64,000 nucleotides of DNA, from assembly GCA_031181145.1 (NCBI GenBank), contig JAPSLB010000015.1, positions 24,662 through 88,661 of the forward strand, given 5' to 3'. Below, piece after piece: positions 43,369 through 53,071 of this stretch. This DNA is from Microvirga sp. (lineage in GTDB: Bacteria; Pseudomonadota; Alphaproteobacteria; Rhizobiales; Beijerinckiaceae). A program made the translations under genes and the position numbers. Every line of letters starts with the position of its first letter. Position 1 is the first letter of the stretch. The notes beneath the pieces were generated by a model. That model saw only the letters and a list, made by a program, of their open reading frames with translations, was not told the origin of the DNA and did no database searches.

Positions 43369-46300
43369 TCACCGTGTTTCGAAGCGCCAGGTGAAGTTGC
43401 CCGTCACGGCGTGCTCCTGCGCTCGTGCCCCGATCTGACCGGAATAGGACACGCCAAGCGTCATGTCCTTGTTGATCCGCCAGTCCAGTCCGGCCTCGGC
43501 CACGACGGCGTTGTGGTCGATCGGCAGGCCCGCGACGCTGAAGCCCGTGCTGCCGCCCGAGAACGCCAGCAGCGCGGCAGGCTCGATTGCCCCGAAGGCA
43601 TGCCGCCACCCGACCATGCCCCGCAGCGTCAGCGGCAGCTCGGCGCCGATCGCCGCCGCCGTCCGAACCCCGAGCGTGGTGGTGCCGAGATCGTAGCTGC
43701 GGCCAGAGCCCACCAATGCGGCCGCACCTCCGTCCTCGCGGAAGCCGTCCAGGCGCAGGCGCATGAGCGAGGCACCCACGAAGGGCTCGATCGTCACCCG
43801 GCCGAGCTCGAACCCGTAGCCGACCTCGCCGAAGGCCATCGCGGTCGAGCCGTGGTAGGAGGCGCTCGCCTGCTCGCGGAAGCCCGGGAAGGTGATGGTG
43901 CGCTGCGTGTCGATGTCGTGGTGGCCGTAGAGAACGCCCAGACGCAGGTTGAGCGCGTCCCACTGGGCCGCCCCGTAGACCGCGCCGAACACCGTCTCGG
44001 CCGCACCGGAGGACAGGCGTCCGTCCACGTCGAAGGTGGTGCGGGAGAACCCGCCCGCCATGCCGAGCGTGAAGGTCTTGTCGAGCCGGGCCTCGGCGCC
44101 GAGCGCGAACCCGCCCGTCGCGGTGTCCATGCCAGCCGCGTTGCCGTTGGGGCCGACCCTGCCCCACGAGCCGAAGCCCTCGCCCCAGAGGGCAAGGCGG
44201 CGCGGGTCGAAGGACGGACCGGCCAGCATATCGGCACTGGGAACGACGCCCGACCGGTCGACGGCATAGGCCGCATGGACCTGGCCCCCCACCGGCGCCT
44301 GGAGGGAGCGCATGCGGCCCAGCAGCATGTCCTGTGTCCGCAGGGTTCCGTGAAGGGCCGTGCCGGCAGCGCTGGCGTGGACCTCGCCCGAGAGGGCGTC
44401 GAAGGCCTGGCGGGCGCCGGCGACGCTCTGGCCGACGACGGCGTCGAACACGCGGTGGCCGTTGCCCAGGGCTTCCACCGCCTTGGCGGTGCTGGCCTGG
44501 TTCTTCGTGACCGCGACGCGGGAGAAGGGAAGCGGCTCGGGCGTGCCGGGCTTGTCGCCGCCACCCGTGTCGTCTCCCCCACCGTCATCGTCAGCCGTCT
44601 TGCGGATCAGGGTAAGGACGACCTGATTGGGATCGTAGGCCAGGGAGGGGGTCAGGAACGCGAAGTTCGAGGTGACATTCGCGAAGCGGCCGTCCACGCC
44701 GTTCTCCGCCGTGAGGATCCGGTAGGACGTGGCCGGACGGTAGCTGCCGTCCTCCGCCAGCACCCGCACGGTGCCGCCGGAGAGCGTGGCCTTCCCGGTC
44801 GCCGCGATGCGGTCCGCGGTGCCGGCCGGATCGACCTCGACCTCGTAGAACGAGCCGGGGCCGAAGGCGACATTGCCCGCCACGTTCAGGGTGCCGATGG
44901 AGTTGCCGGGGGCGACGATGCCCCGGTCGGCGACGGCGAGGCCGCCGACGGTTCCGGCCCCGGAGAGGACGGCGTCCGCACCCACGTTCACCGCGGAGGC
45001 CAGCGAGCCGTTCACCGCGAGGTTGCCCTCGCGCACGAAGGTGGCGCCCGTCAGGCCGCTGACGCCTGTCAGGTTGAGCCGTCCGGCACCCCGCTTGATC
45101 AGGTCGCCGCCGCCGTCGATTGCGTGAGCAAACGAGGCATCGCTCCCCTGGTCGAAGACCAGCTCGGCCCCCGATCCGACGGCGTTGCGCACGCTGCCGG
45201 CCAGGCTGCCGGCGCTGACGACGAGGGCTCCCTGGAAGACGTTGGTCTCCCGGTGCGAGTTGCGGCCGAGCAGGGTCATGGTCCCGCCGCCGACCTTCAC
45301 GAACGAGCCGCCACCGGAGATCGAGCTGCGGACGGTGGTGTCGAACCCGTTGGTGTCGAACACGGCCGATCCGGCGGTGAGCACGATCGGGCGATCCGCC
45401 GACAGGTCGAAGGACGAGCCGAAGATCAGGCTGCTGGTGTTGACGAACTCGATCCCGCCCGTGGCCGCGCCGAGGTTGCCGTCAGAGGAGACCAGCAGGC
45501 CGCCGGTCTCGATCCTGGTGCCGCCGGAATAGGTGTTGGTGCCCGTCAGTTCAAGGGTAGCCGAACCCGTCTTGTGCAAGAGGCCGCTGCCCGAGATGGT
45601 CGCGGAGAGGATGCCGTCCGAGGTTTGCTGGACGCGGAGGACACCGTCGTTCTCGATGTCTCCCGCGCCGAAGCTGGAGGCGGAGCCGATGAGGGTGCCC
45701 ATCTCGATCCGCGTGCCGCCCGAGTAGGTGTTGTCGTCCCCGAGGACCAAGGTGCCTCCGCCGCTCTTGGCGAGCCTGCCGTTGCCCGTGATCGGCAGGA
45801 GCATGGAGGCGGTGGCCCCTCCGTTGACGAAGACGCCGCCCTCGCGGCCTGCGATCTCGAGCTCACCGGAGTTGCCCTCGACGAGGCTGTAGCCGTCGCT
45901 CATGAACTTGATGCTGGAGAAGGACTGCCATCCCTCGACCTGCACGGTGCCGGAAGTGCCGCCAAAGACCGCAGCCTTGCCGGACCATTCCTTCTTGAGG
46001 CTGCCGTTCGCATCCGTCCAGTCGGAGCCGTTCGACCAAGTGCCGTCACCGCCCCTCCAGACCTGCTCGTCGGATGACGTCCCGACGACGAGCCTGACCA
46101 CACCGCCGTCGGTGGTGACGTTGAACTGGCTGCGGTCCCAAGCGGCGGGGGTTGGGCCGAGAAGGATGCCGTTGTCGATGAGGGTGCCGCCGTAGCCGAT
46201 CAGGCCGTATGTACCGTAGTCGAGGGTTCCCATGGCCAGGCGCAACTCGCCGTCGAGGCGCAGGTCGCCGCCCACGTCGAACACTGCGTCCGAACTGCCT

Positions 46301-49300
46301 GAGTAGGGGAGGGTGAGGACGGACAGGATGGAGCCGGCCCCAAGCTGGAGGCCTCCCATAGCGACGGCGTTGCCGGCTCCGCCTGAGAGCGTGCCGCCTT
46401 CGCCGACATTCACGACTCCTGCGATTGAGCCTATGCCCGACAGGACGGCTCCTGACCGGACGTTGACGTTGCCGCCGCCCGAAAGTCCGCCGTTCAGGAC
46501 GAGTGAGCCCGCCTCGACCTCCGTGTCGCCCGAATGGGTGCTGATCCCGGTCAGGGTCAGCGTCCCGGTGCCGCGCTTGGTCAATCCGCCCTGTCCGGCG
46601 ATGATGCCGCCGAACGAGGAGGCATCGGAGCCATCGACGAGGAGGGTGTTGGCGCCGAGAGTGACGTTGCCGTTGCCGTTGATGCCGCTGATGGCACGGT
46701 CGCCGTGGGCCGCGGAGATGTCGAACGTGCTTCCGGTGCCCACGTACAGGAGTCCGGCTCCGGTGGTGCCCGCTCCCGACAGGGCGAGCGTGCCGTCGAG
46801 GACGTTCGTGACGCCGCCGTAGGAGTTAATCTTGTCGAGGGTGAGCGTTCCGCTACCCGCCTTGACGAGGTATCCCGATCCGCTGATCGGCCCGGCGGCG
46901 AGGGTGTCGCTGCCTTTCTCCTCGACGCGCAGGTACGTGCCGTTGGCGAGCGTGATCCCCCCGGTACCCACCGAGCGCGCGTTGGCATGGATGCCTCCGC
47001 GTTCGACGTTGGTGCCGCCCGTGTAGTCGTTGTCCCCCGTCAGAGTGACGTAGCCCTGCCCCTGCTTGATGAGGCGCCCCGCCCCGGTGATCCGCGGCGA
47101 GAAGACCCAGCCGGTGCTCAGGGTGGGCGCCTGCATGACGAGAGTGGCATCGTTCGTGACGGTGCCCGATCCGAGCGACGCGCTGTTGATCGCGACAAGC
47201 GTGCCCTGACTGATGGTGGTTCCACCGGTGGAGGTGTTGCCCCCCCTGAGGGTGAGAGTCCCATCGCCATGCTTCGTCAGGCCTCCGGTTCCCTGGATGG
47301 CCCCTTCGAAAGTGTCGTCGGACGAGGTGTCCACGGTCAGGCGGTTGGCCCCGAGGAGCAGAGTGCCGGCCCCCGTGAGCCCGCCGATGGAGCGGTTCCC
47401 GTCAGCGTCCGAGATGTCGAGGTTCGCACCCGAGGAAACAGCAACCCGTGCGGGACCGATCGCTCCGTTCCCGCGCAGGGCGAGCGTCCCTCCCTCCACG
47501 GACAAGGCGCCTGCGATGCTGCTGGAGCCGTCCAGGGTGAGCGTGCTCCCGAGGCGCTTGGTCACCTGGCCGCTTCCGCTGATGCTGCCCTGGAATGCGC
47601 CGTCCACGGACTGGTTGAATGTGAGGTGGCCGTTGTTGACCACGTTCCCGGTCCCGAGACCTGCGGCCGAGGTAGCGATGCCGCCCTGTTCGATGACGGT
47701 TCCGCCGGAATGTGTGTTGGATCCGTTGAGGGCAAGCGATCCCGTCCCGCGCTTGACGATTCCGCCCTCGCCCTGGAACGAGCCGTCGAAGGCGGCGAAG
47801 CCGTCGATGTTCAGGGCGAGGCGGTTCGCCCCGAGGCGGACGGTGCCGTAGCCGGAGATGCCGTTGACGGTCCTGTCCCCGTCCGCACCGATGATGTCGA
47901 ATGCGGCTCCGCCGCCGATCTCGACCCTTCCCGTGCCGACGGTTCCGGAGCCGACGAGCGCGAGAGTGCCTTCCCAGATGTAGGTGACGCCGCTGTACGT
48001 GTTGACCCTGTCGAGATAGAGCCGGCCCGCTCCGTTCTTCCCGAAGCTGCCGGTTCCCACCATGGGACCGGCCCTGAAGAAATCGGAGACATCCTCGCCG
48101 ACGCGGAGGTGCCCATTGTTAGTGACGGCTCCGGTGCCGATGCCGCGGGCGTGGGTGTGGATTTCGGCCCCGGAATTGATAACCGTGCCGCCGGTGTAGG
48201 TGTTGGTGCCGTTGAGGGTGAGGGCACCCGCGCCCTCCTTGCGAAGGATGCCGGAGCCGGAGATGTTCGGGTTGAAGTTCCAGGCCGCGTTGCTGAAGGT
48301 AAGCGTCGCGTCGTTGGTGACGGGCCCTGTACCGAGTGCGTTCGTTCCTCCCACGATCAGCGTTCCGGCGTTGACCGTCGTACCGCCCTGATAGGCATTG
48401 GCCCCGCTCAGGGTGAGCGTGCCGGATCCGGTCTTCGTCAGGCCTCCGCTCCCCTGGAGCGGGGTTGCGATTTCGACGGTGCGGCCGTTCGTGTCCACGA
48501 AGGCGCCGCCCCCGTCGATCACGACCTCGCCTGCCCCGAACCCGGTGAGGAGTTGCCCCAGACTGTCCGAGCGGGCACGCAGGATGCCGCCGTCGAAGGT
48601 CAGCGTCCCCTGCCCGCTTCCCTTGCTGACCGAACGGGTTTCCAGCGTGCCCCGTCCTCCAGGTGAGCCGGACAACAGGACGGTTCCATAGCTTCCAGGA
48701 TTCGAGGCAATGCTGACGGCCGGTGCGGTGACCTTTCCGCCATCGGCGATGCTGAGCGCGCCCGTCCCGCTTTGACCGACGTGGAAGTTGCCACCGGTCG
48801 ACGTCCAAGCCGTGCCGGCACCCGTCACCGTAGCTGAACCCTCCGATCCGGCCTCGGCACCGATCCAGGCGCCGGTGGTGGAAAGACTCCCTCCGCCGGA
48901 AATCCCCAGTTGGCCCTCCGAGCCGTTCCTGTTCCCGACCAGGATGGAGCTGATCTGCGCCGAGCCGCCCGTGATATCGACGGTTCCCGTCCCGAAGCCC
49001 CCGACGTAGAGGAAGCCCGACATCGACAGACGGGAGCCCGCCCCGTCCAGGGACACGAAGCCGATGGAACCGGCATCCTTCCCGATGTAGTGATGTAACC
49101 CGCCGGTGACGTTCAGGCTGCCGCCATAGGAGATGTACAGCCCGCCGAAGTCGTATCCCCCGACGGTCAGGGTGCCGTCCACGGTCTGCGTGCCGTCGTC
49201 GATCGTGGCGTAGTTGCCCCCGTCGATCGTCCAGTCCTCGGCGCGTGGCGCGCCCGCGAACATCGCGAGCACGGCTGCGGAGGTAGAGGCAAGAAGGGCG

Positions 49301-49377
49301 ACGATCCTCGCCGTGCTACGCCCCTGCGCCGAAGTGGATCGCGCTGAAGCGACGGGGTCAAGGGAAGTGACGTTCAT
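43369..49377 (-). CDS. Giant autotransporter with PATR repeat passenger and C-terminal beta-barrel
   Basis: A 2002-residue type Va autotransporter. ATG 49377 follows GGAG at 8 bases; an extended signal peptide (about residues 1-46, ending in FAGAPRAED) precedes the passenger. Residues about 50-1640 are glycine/serine/threonine-rich parallel beta-helix with more than a dozen PATR-type units (GSGTLTLSGANAYQGGTTV and variants). A short linker rich in Asp/Gly (DDDGGGDDTGGGDKPG) leads to a barrel of about 300 residues (ALWGEGFGSWGRVG onward). The protein ends FTWRFETR rather than with a terminal aromatic residue. It is likely displayed on the cell surface, in adhesion or biofilm. It is flanked downstream by IS6 debris, and a TetR gene lies upstream on the same strand. 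Confidence 0.92.
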   Translation of the reverse strand: MNVTSLDPVASARSTSAQGRSTARIVALLASTSAAVLAMFAGAPRAEDWTIDGGNYATIDDGTQTVDGTLTVGGYDFGGLYISYGGSLNVTGGLHHYIGKDAGSIGFVSLDGAGSRLSMSGFLYVGGFGTGTVDITGGSAQISSILVGNRNGSEGQLGISGGGSLSTTGAWIGAEAGSEGSATVTGAGTAWTSTGGNFHVGQSGTGALSIADGGKVTAPAVSIASNPGSYGTVLLSGSPGGRGTLETRSVSKGSGQGTLTFDGGILRARSDSLGQLLTGFGAGEVVIDGGGAFVDTNGRTVEIATPLQGSGGLTKTGSGTLTLSGANAYQGGTTVNAGTLIVGGTNALGTGPVTNDATLTFSNAAWNFNPNISGSGILRKEGAGALTLNGTNTYTGGTVINSGAEIHTHARGIGTGAVTNNGHLRVGEDVSDFFRAGPMVGTGSFGKNGAGRLYLDRVNTYSGVTYIWEGTLALVGSGTVGTGRVEIGGGAAFDIIGADGDRTVNGISGYGTVRLGANRLALNIDGFAAFDGSFQGEGGIVKRGTGSLALNGSNTHSGGTVIEQGGIATSAAGLGTGNVVNNGHLTFNQSVDGAFQGSISGSGQVTKRLGSTLTLDGSSSIAGALSVEGGTLALRGNGAIGPARVAVSSGANLDISDADGNRSIGGLTGAGTLLLGANRLTVDTSSDDTFEGAIQGTGGLTKHGDGTLTLRGGNTSTGGTTISQGTLVAINSASLGSGTVTNDATLVMQAPTLSTGWVFSPRITGAGRLIKQGQGYVTLTGDNDYTGGTNVERGGIHANARSVGTGGITLANGTYLRVEEKGSDTLAAGPISGSGYLVKAGSGTLTLDKINSYGGVTNVLDGTLALSGAGTTGAGLLYVGTGSTFDISAAHGDRAISGINGNGNVTLGANTLLVDGSDASSFGGIIAGQGGLTKRGTGTLTLTGISTHSGDTEVEAGSLVLNGGLSGGGNVNVRSGAVLSGIGSIAGVVNVGEGGTLSGGAGNAVAMGGLQLGAGSILSVLTLPYSGSSDAVFDVGGDLRLDGELRLAMGTLDYGTYGLIGYGGTLIDNGILLGPTPAAWDRSQFNVTTDGGVVRLVVGTSSDEQVWRGGDGTWSNGSDWTDANGSLKKEWSGKAAVFGGTSGTVQVEGWQSFSSIKFMSDGYSLVEGNSGELEIAGREGGVFVNGGATASMLLPITGNGRLAKSGGGTLVLGDDNTYSGGTRIEMGTLIGSASSFGAGDIENDGVLRVQQTSDGILSATISGSGLLHKTGSATLELTGTNTYSGGTRIETGGLLVSSDGNLGAATGGIEFVNTSSLIFGSSFDLSADRPIVLTAGSAVFDTNGFDTTVRSSISGGGSFVKVGGGTMTLLGRNSHRETNVFQGALVVSAGSLAGSVRNAVGSGAELVFDQGSDASFAHAIDGGGDLIKRGAGRLNLTGVSGLTGATFVREGNLAVNGSLASAVNVGADAVLSGAGTVGGLAVADRGIVAPGNSIGTLNVAGNVAFGPGSFYEVEVDPAGTADRIAATGKATLSGGTVRVLAEDGSYRPATSYRILTAENGVDGRFANVTSNFAFLTPSLAYDPNQVVLTLIRKTADDDGGGDDTGGGDKPGTPEPLPFSRVAVTKNQASTAKAVEALGNGHRVFDAVVGQSVAGARQAFDALSGEVHASAAGTALHGTLRTQDMLLGRMRSLQAPVGGQVHAAYAVDRSGVVPSADMLAGPSFDPRRLALWGEGFGSWGRVGPNGNAAGMDTATGGFALGAEARLDKTFTLGMAGGFSRTTFDVDGRLSSGAAETVFGAVYGAAQWDALNLRLGVLYGHHDIDTQRTITFPGFREQASASYHGSTAMAFGEVGYGFELGRVTIEPFVGASLMRLRLDGFREDGGAAALVGSGRSYDLGTTTLGVRTAAAIGAELPLTLRGMVGWRHAFGAIEPAALLAFSGGSTGFSVAGLPIDHNAVVAEAGLDWRINKDMTLGVSYSGQIGARAQEHAVTGNFTWRFETR

Positions 49378-49685
49378 AAGTAGCTCCAGCAAAGTGCGCG
49401 CTATTGGTGCCGGGCAAGGGCTCAACACGTCGAACAGCAGATGCCGTCGACCCCCGGGAAGGGAAATATTCGCATCGCGATAGACAGACGATAAAGGTTG
49501 AAGCCAGCAACACGGCCGTTCGAATGCTGCGTCTCCCAACACCTGCTGAAGCTGCCAGCACATGCTGAGTCATGGCAGCGCCGCTTAGGGAGGCATCGGT
49601 GTTCTTTTGGATCATAGTGATCTGCCCCTTGTTCTGACCGTTATGTCAGACGGGTTACTGGGATCGGCGGTGGATTCTTGGCTGG

Positions 49686-50291
49686 TCAGGAGTGCGGCTG
49701 AACGCGCAACCCATTGAGCAGCAGCTCAGCAATGAAGCGTGCCTGCTGCTGCCGCTCAGAGGGGGTAGATTTCGACCGCGCCATTCTCTCGATGATGCCG
49801 ATCAAGCAGTTGGCGAAAAATGCTGGAGGCATATCCGTGCGGAAGAAACCATCAGCTTGTTCTGCCGCGACGTTGGCGGCGATCTGCTCCGACAGCTCCG
49901 CTTTGATCTCTTCCGCGGCCAGAGCTTGATAGAATCCGACCTCCAGCAGATCACGATCACTGGCCAACGCATCCAGCAAGGTGGTCACCGACCACCGCAC
50001 ACGATCAGCGATCTGGTCCTTCTCCAAATCCTTTGGGAGACGTGCGGATCTGATGGCGTTGCGCAGCCGGGTCCGAAACTGATTGATCACCTCGGCATAA
50101 GCAGCCTCTTTGCTGCCGAAATAGAGGTAAAAGGCCGGTTGGCTGACCTCAGCGCGGGCGACGATATCGGAGATGCGCGCTGCGTCAAAACCCTGCTGGG
50201 CGAATTCCCGGGCGGCGGCCTGCAACAGGCGGGCCCGCGTGCGCTCGCCTTTGGTGGGCTTCGGTTCAGAGCTTTTGGTTCTCGCGGCCAT
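49686..50291 (-). CDS. TetR-family transcriptional regulator
   Basis: A 201-residue regulator. The N-terminal helix-turn-helix is in RLLQAAAREFAQQGFDAARI and VSQPAFYLYFGSKEAAYAEV; the C-terminal helical ligand domain is typical in length. ATG 50291 is preferred, with ATG 50315 possible. Two inverted repeats sit just upstream (50326-50360), suggesting autoregulation. No efflux gene is adjacent on the other side, so the target could be the autotransporter gene downstream or a distant gene. Confidence 0.9.
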   Translation of the reverse strand: MAARTKSSEPKPTKGERTRARLLQAAAREFAQQGFDAARISDIVARAEVSQPAFYLYFGSKEAAYAEVINQFRTRLRNAIRSARLPKDLEKDQIADRVRWSVTTLLDALASDRDLLEVGFYQALAAEEIKAELSEQIAANVAAEQADGFFRTDMPPAFFANCLIGIIERMARSKSTPSERQQQARFIAELLLNGLRVQPHS

Positions 50292-50325
50292 GCTGGAGCC
50301 CTTGCGCAATGTCACAACTGCCTAT

Positions 50326-50360
50326 ATTACTCGCTAGTAATGTTAGTCAACAGTAACATC
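50326..50360. promoter_or_regulatory. TetR operator-like inverted repeats
   Basis: ATTACT-CGCT-AGTAAT at 50326-50341 is a perfect dyad starting 35 bp upstream of the TetR start. It is followed by TGTTA-N8-TAACA at about 50341-50358. Both are in the position expected for autoregulatory operators. Confidence 0.6.
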
Positions 50361-50841
50361 ATGGGAATGCGAAACCGCTCGAAGTCGCAACTTCGGTCTC
50401 CGATAGGAGCAGAAGCTAAAGTCCGCCCTCCACGGGGCTTCCAAAGCGAATGAGACCTTGCAGAGCGCTCGAGCCAGGCTTGCATGCGACCAGCGATCGC
50501 GGCTTTGGATGGCCCATACTAGACTTTTCCATCACGGACAGGCGATGGACGCTCGCATGGGATAGCCAGAATTCGGCAACGTGCCTCCTCAATGCGCGCA
50601 TCCGTGCGCCTCACCCACGGAAACGTGAGACGAAGGCTCGTCTGCAATCGTATGGGGAGCTCGCCAATCTGGGCGAACCGAGAGGCCGCCCGACCGGGCT
50701 GCTTCTTCTTGTGTCGGTCCATGTAGCCTTGTCTGTTCTCAGTCCCACTGCGGACGCTCGGCGTACGTCCTGAACGTGCCAGGAGCGGCCACTAGATTCC
50801 AGTCGAGGAGCATAGCACCTCGACTGGGATTGTTTTGAGGA
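50361..50841. other. Spacer without a supported gene
   Basis: Short frames on both strands show no recognisable family and no convincing ribosome sites. The base composition is intermediate. It may hold decayed sequence between the TetR gene and the Atu4866-like gene. Confidence 0.4.
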
Positions 50842-51210
50842 TCAAGGACGCCGTTCCACCTGCTCTTCCCGGTAGAACAGCATTCCGCCATGGTGGAGTA
50901 CGCCATCGATGAATTCACCGTCGGCCGTGAAACCCGTATCGTCCCAGTAGTGGATTTTGGTGCCGCGGATCTCGTAGCGGCCTTGATAGGCGCTCATACG
51001 GGTGCCCCGCGCCTCATCATAGCGGCCGTTCGGGAGAAGCTCCTGGCGGATGTGGTCGTCCTTTGTGACCCACATGCCGATATAGGGGTGACCTGCCATC
51101 TCTGTTGCTTCCTTGACTGGGGGTTTATTGGTGCTCGCAGGCTGGCCGAGTGCCCATGGTGCGGTGACCATTGCGGCAGCAAGGACGAGAGGGAGTGTGC
51201 TCCTTGGCAT
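50842..51210 (-). CDS. Atu4866-domain secreted small protein
   Basis: A 122-residue protein with a signal peptide (MPRSTLPLVLAAAMVTAPWA) and a compact beta domain: YIGMWVTKDDHIRQELLPNG, then AYQGRYEIRGTKIHYWDDTG, ending GMLFYREEQVERRP. This matches the Atu4866 family known from Agrobacterium, which has no established biochemical function. It lies 15 bp downstream of an SDR gene on the same strand and is probably co-transcribed and controlled by the divergent LysR. Confidence 0.85.
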   Translation of the reverse strand: MPRSTLPLVLAAAMVTAPWALGQPASTNKPPVKEATEMAGHPYIGMWVTKDDHIRQELLPNGRYDEARGTRMSAYQGRYEIRGTKIHYWDDTGFTADGEFIDGVLHHGGMLFYREEQVERRP

Positions 51211-51225
51211 CGCATGCTCCTTTCT

Positions 51226-51954
51226 TCAGTGAGGACTCGCAGTCGGACGAACGATGATCTCGCTCACGTCCACCTCCGGGGGCTGCTCGATCGCATAGCG
51301 GATCGCTCGTCCGATGGCGTCCGGATCGATCGCAGTCCTGCGGAACTCCCTCATGGCCTCCCGGGCGCTCTCGTCCGAGATCGTCTCGGCGAGCTCGCTC
51401 GTGACCACGCCAGGCGAGATCACCGTGACCCGCAAACGATCCGTCTCTTGCCGAAGACCGTCTGAGATCGCCCAGACCGCATATTTCGTTGCGCAATAGA
51501 CCGCAGCCGTTGGCGAGACCCGATGTGCACCGATGGAGGCGACATTGATGATGTGACCGGAGCCTCGAGCTTCCATGACAGGCAGCACAGCCGCAATGCC
51601 GTTCAGAACTCCCTTGATGTTCACGTCTACCATCTGGTCCCACTCGCTCACTTTGAGAGCGTTGAGGGGCGAGAGCGGCATGACACCCGCGTTGTTGATG
51701 ATCGCATCGATGCGGCCGAACTCCTCGAGCGTGGCAGACACGACCTTGGCGAAGTCATCTCGTGATGTCACGTCGAGCCGGTGGGCCCGCGCGACACCGC
51801 CGGATGCTTCGATGCGGCTGACAAGATCTTGCAGACGGTCAGTCCGGCGGGCTCCGGCGACCACTGCGTGGCCGGATTTGGCCAGTTCCAGGGCCACCGC
51901 TTCACCGATCCCGCTGGAGGCGCCGGTGATCAGAACGATCTTCATCTCGGGCAT
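51226..51954 (-). CDS. Short-chain dehydrogenase/reductase
   Basis: A 242-residue classical SDR. The cofactor loop is LITGASSGIGEAVALELA, the NNAG motif is IINNAGVMPLS, the catalytic Ser is in INVASIGAH and the Tyr/Lys pair in YCATKYAV. An Arg-rich segment after the first strand (ARRTDRL) suggests NADPH preference. It is divergent from a LysR gene and precedes an Atu4866-type gene; this arrangement is common for small SDR/LysR pairs. The substrate is unknown. Confidence 0.92.
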   Translation of the reverse strand: MPEMKIVLITGASSGIGEAVALELAKSGHAVVAGARRTDRLQDLVSRIEASGGVARAHRLDVTSRDDFAKVVSATLEEFGRIDAIINNAGVMPLSPLNALKVSEWDQMVDVNIKGVLNGIAAVLPVMEARGSGHIINVASIGAHRVSPTAAVYCATKYAVWAISDGLRQETDRLRVTVISPGVVTSELAETISDESAREAMREFRRTAIDPDAIGRAIRYAIEQPPEVDVSEIIVRPTASPH

Positions 51955-52089
51955 GGATCTCTCCTTTCATCCCCACAGTCCCGGACGTTTGCCCGGGCGT
52001 TGGTCTCGAGTTCATGGGCGAAAGATAGTTCGACCAACTTGTGCAATCGACTTGCCAATCGCGAACGAGCTGGTAAGTTTTTGTCACCA

Positions 52090-52989
52090 ATGAATATGGA
52101 TCTTGCCGGCATCACTGTCTTCGTAACCGTCGCAGAAGCACGCAGCTTCCGGGCCGCCAGCGAACGCCTGGGGGTGACGCGCTCCGCCGTCAGTCAAGCC
52201 ATCCGGCGGCTTGAGGAGCGGATGGGCGTTGCCCTGGTTCAGCGCACGACCCGCAGCGTTCATCTCACTGAAGCAGGAGAACGGCTCTACCAATCGGTGC
52301 GACCGGCGCTCGACGATCTCGGTGCGGCGTTGGAAGCCGTAGGCGAAATGCGCGAGCGGCCCAGCGGCATGCTGCGCATCACGGTCTCCTCCATTGCCGA
52401 GCGGTTCCTGAGCGGCTCCCTGCTTGCAGGATTTCTTGCTTCCTATCCTGACATCCGGCTCGATATCGCCGTGAGCGACGAGGAGTTCGACATTGTGGCT
52501 GAGGGCTTCGATGCAGGCGTTCGGCTCGGCGAGGTGATCGAGCAGGACATGATCGCCCTCCCGGTATCCGACGAGCAGCGTCAGATGGTTGTGGGCTCCC
52601 CTGATTATGTGGCACAGCGTGGCACACCCAGTCATCCAAGGGACCTTTCTGCTCATCACTGCATCGGCTGGCGTCCAAGCCCCCAGGTTGCCCCATATCG
52701 GTGGGAGTTCACCGAGAACGGGCATGACTTCGATGTAGCGGTGAATCCTCGTGTGACCACCAACGACATGAGGGTGATGATCCGCCTAGCCTGCGCAGGA
52801 GCAGGTCTGACCTTCGGGATGGAAGAGACCTTCCGCCCCTATATTGACCGGGCCGAACTCGTCCCGCTTCTGGAAGAGTTCTGCCCACCTTTCCCTGGCT
52901 TCCATCTCTACTATCCCAGCCGCAGGAATGTGCCGCTCAAACTGCGTGTCCTCATCGATTACCTGCGTCGGAGGCGGTGGGAGGCGTAA
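52090..52989 (+). CDS. LysR-family transcriptional regulator (divergent to the SDR)
   Basis: A 299-residue regulator starting MNMDLAGITVFVTVAEARSF with the HTH RAASERLGVTRSAVSQAIRR. The ligand domain resembles the CrgA/DsdA-neighbour group that often controls a divergent SDR. ATG 52090 or 52096. The spacer to the SDR start (51955-52089) should hold both promoters. Confidence 0.92.
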   Translation: MNMDLAGITVFVTVAEARSFRAASERLGVTRSAVSQAIRRLEERMGVALVQRTTRSVHLTEAGERLYQSVRPALDDLGAALEAVGEMRERPSGMLRITVSSIAERFLSGSLLAGFLASYPDIRLDIAVSDEEFDIVAEGFDAGVRLGEVIEQDMIALPVSDEQRQMVVGSPDYVAQRGTPSHPRDLSAHHCIGWRPSPQVAPYRWEFTENGHDFDVAVNPRVTTNDMRVMIRLACAGAGLTFGMEETFRPYIDRAELVPLLEEFCPPFPGFHLYYPSRRNVPLKLRVLIDYLRRRRWEA

Positions 52990-53071
52990 TTCAACGGCAG
53001 ATGGTACGATATGGCTCCGGCGCGCGGCCCCTGCTCTGCGTGGATGCAGAGCATCGTCTTGCCGCCGTTGC

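Noticed and set aside
43411..46077. Long plus-strand open frame of 888 codons opposite the autotransporter
   Set aside because: It mirrors the repeat-rich high-GC autotransporter gene; composition is Arg/Gly/Ala/Glu noise with no domain. The minus strand has signal peptide, passenger and barrel.
46534..48666. Second plus-strand open frame of 710 codons opposite the autotransporter
   Set aside because: Same reason; it is an antisense shadow of the repeats.
43369..49377. Repeated units taken for a CRISPR array or tandem DNA repeat
   Set aside because: The repeats are protein-level PATR units of variable length and sequence, not identical DNA repeats with unique spacers.
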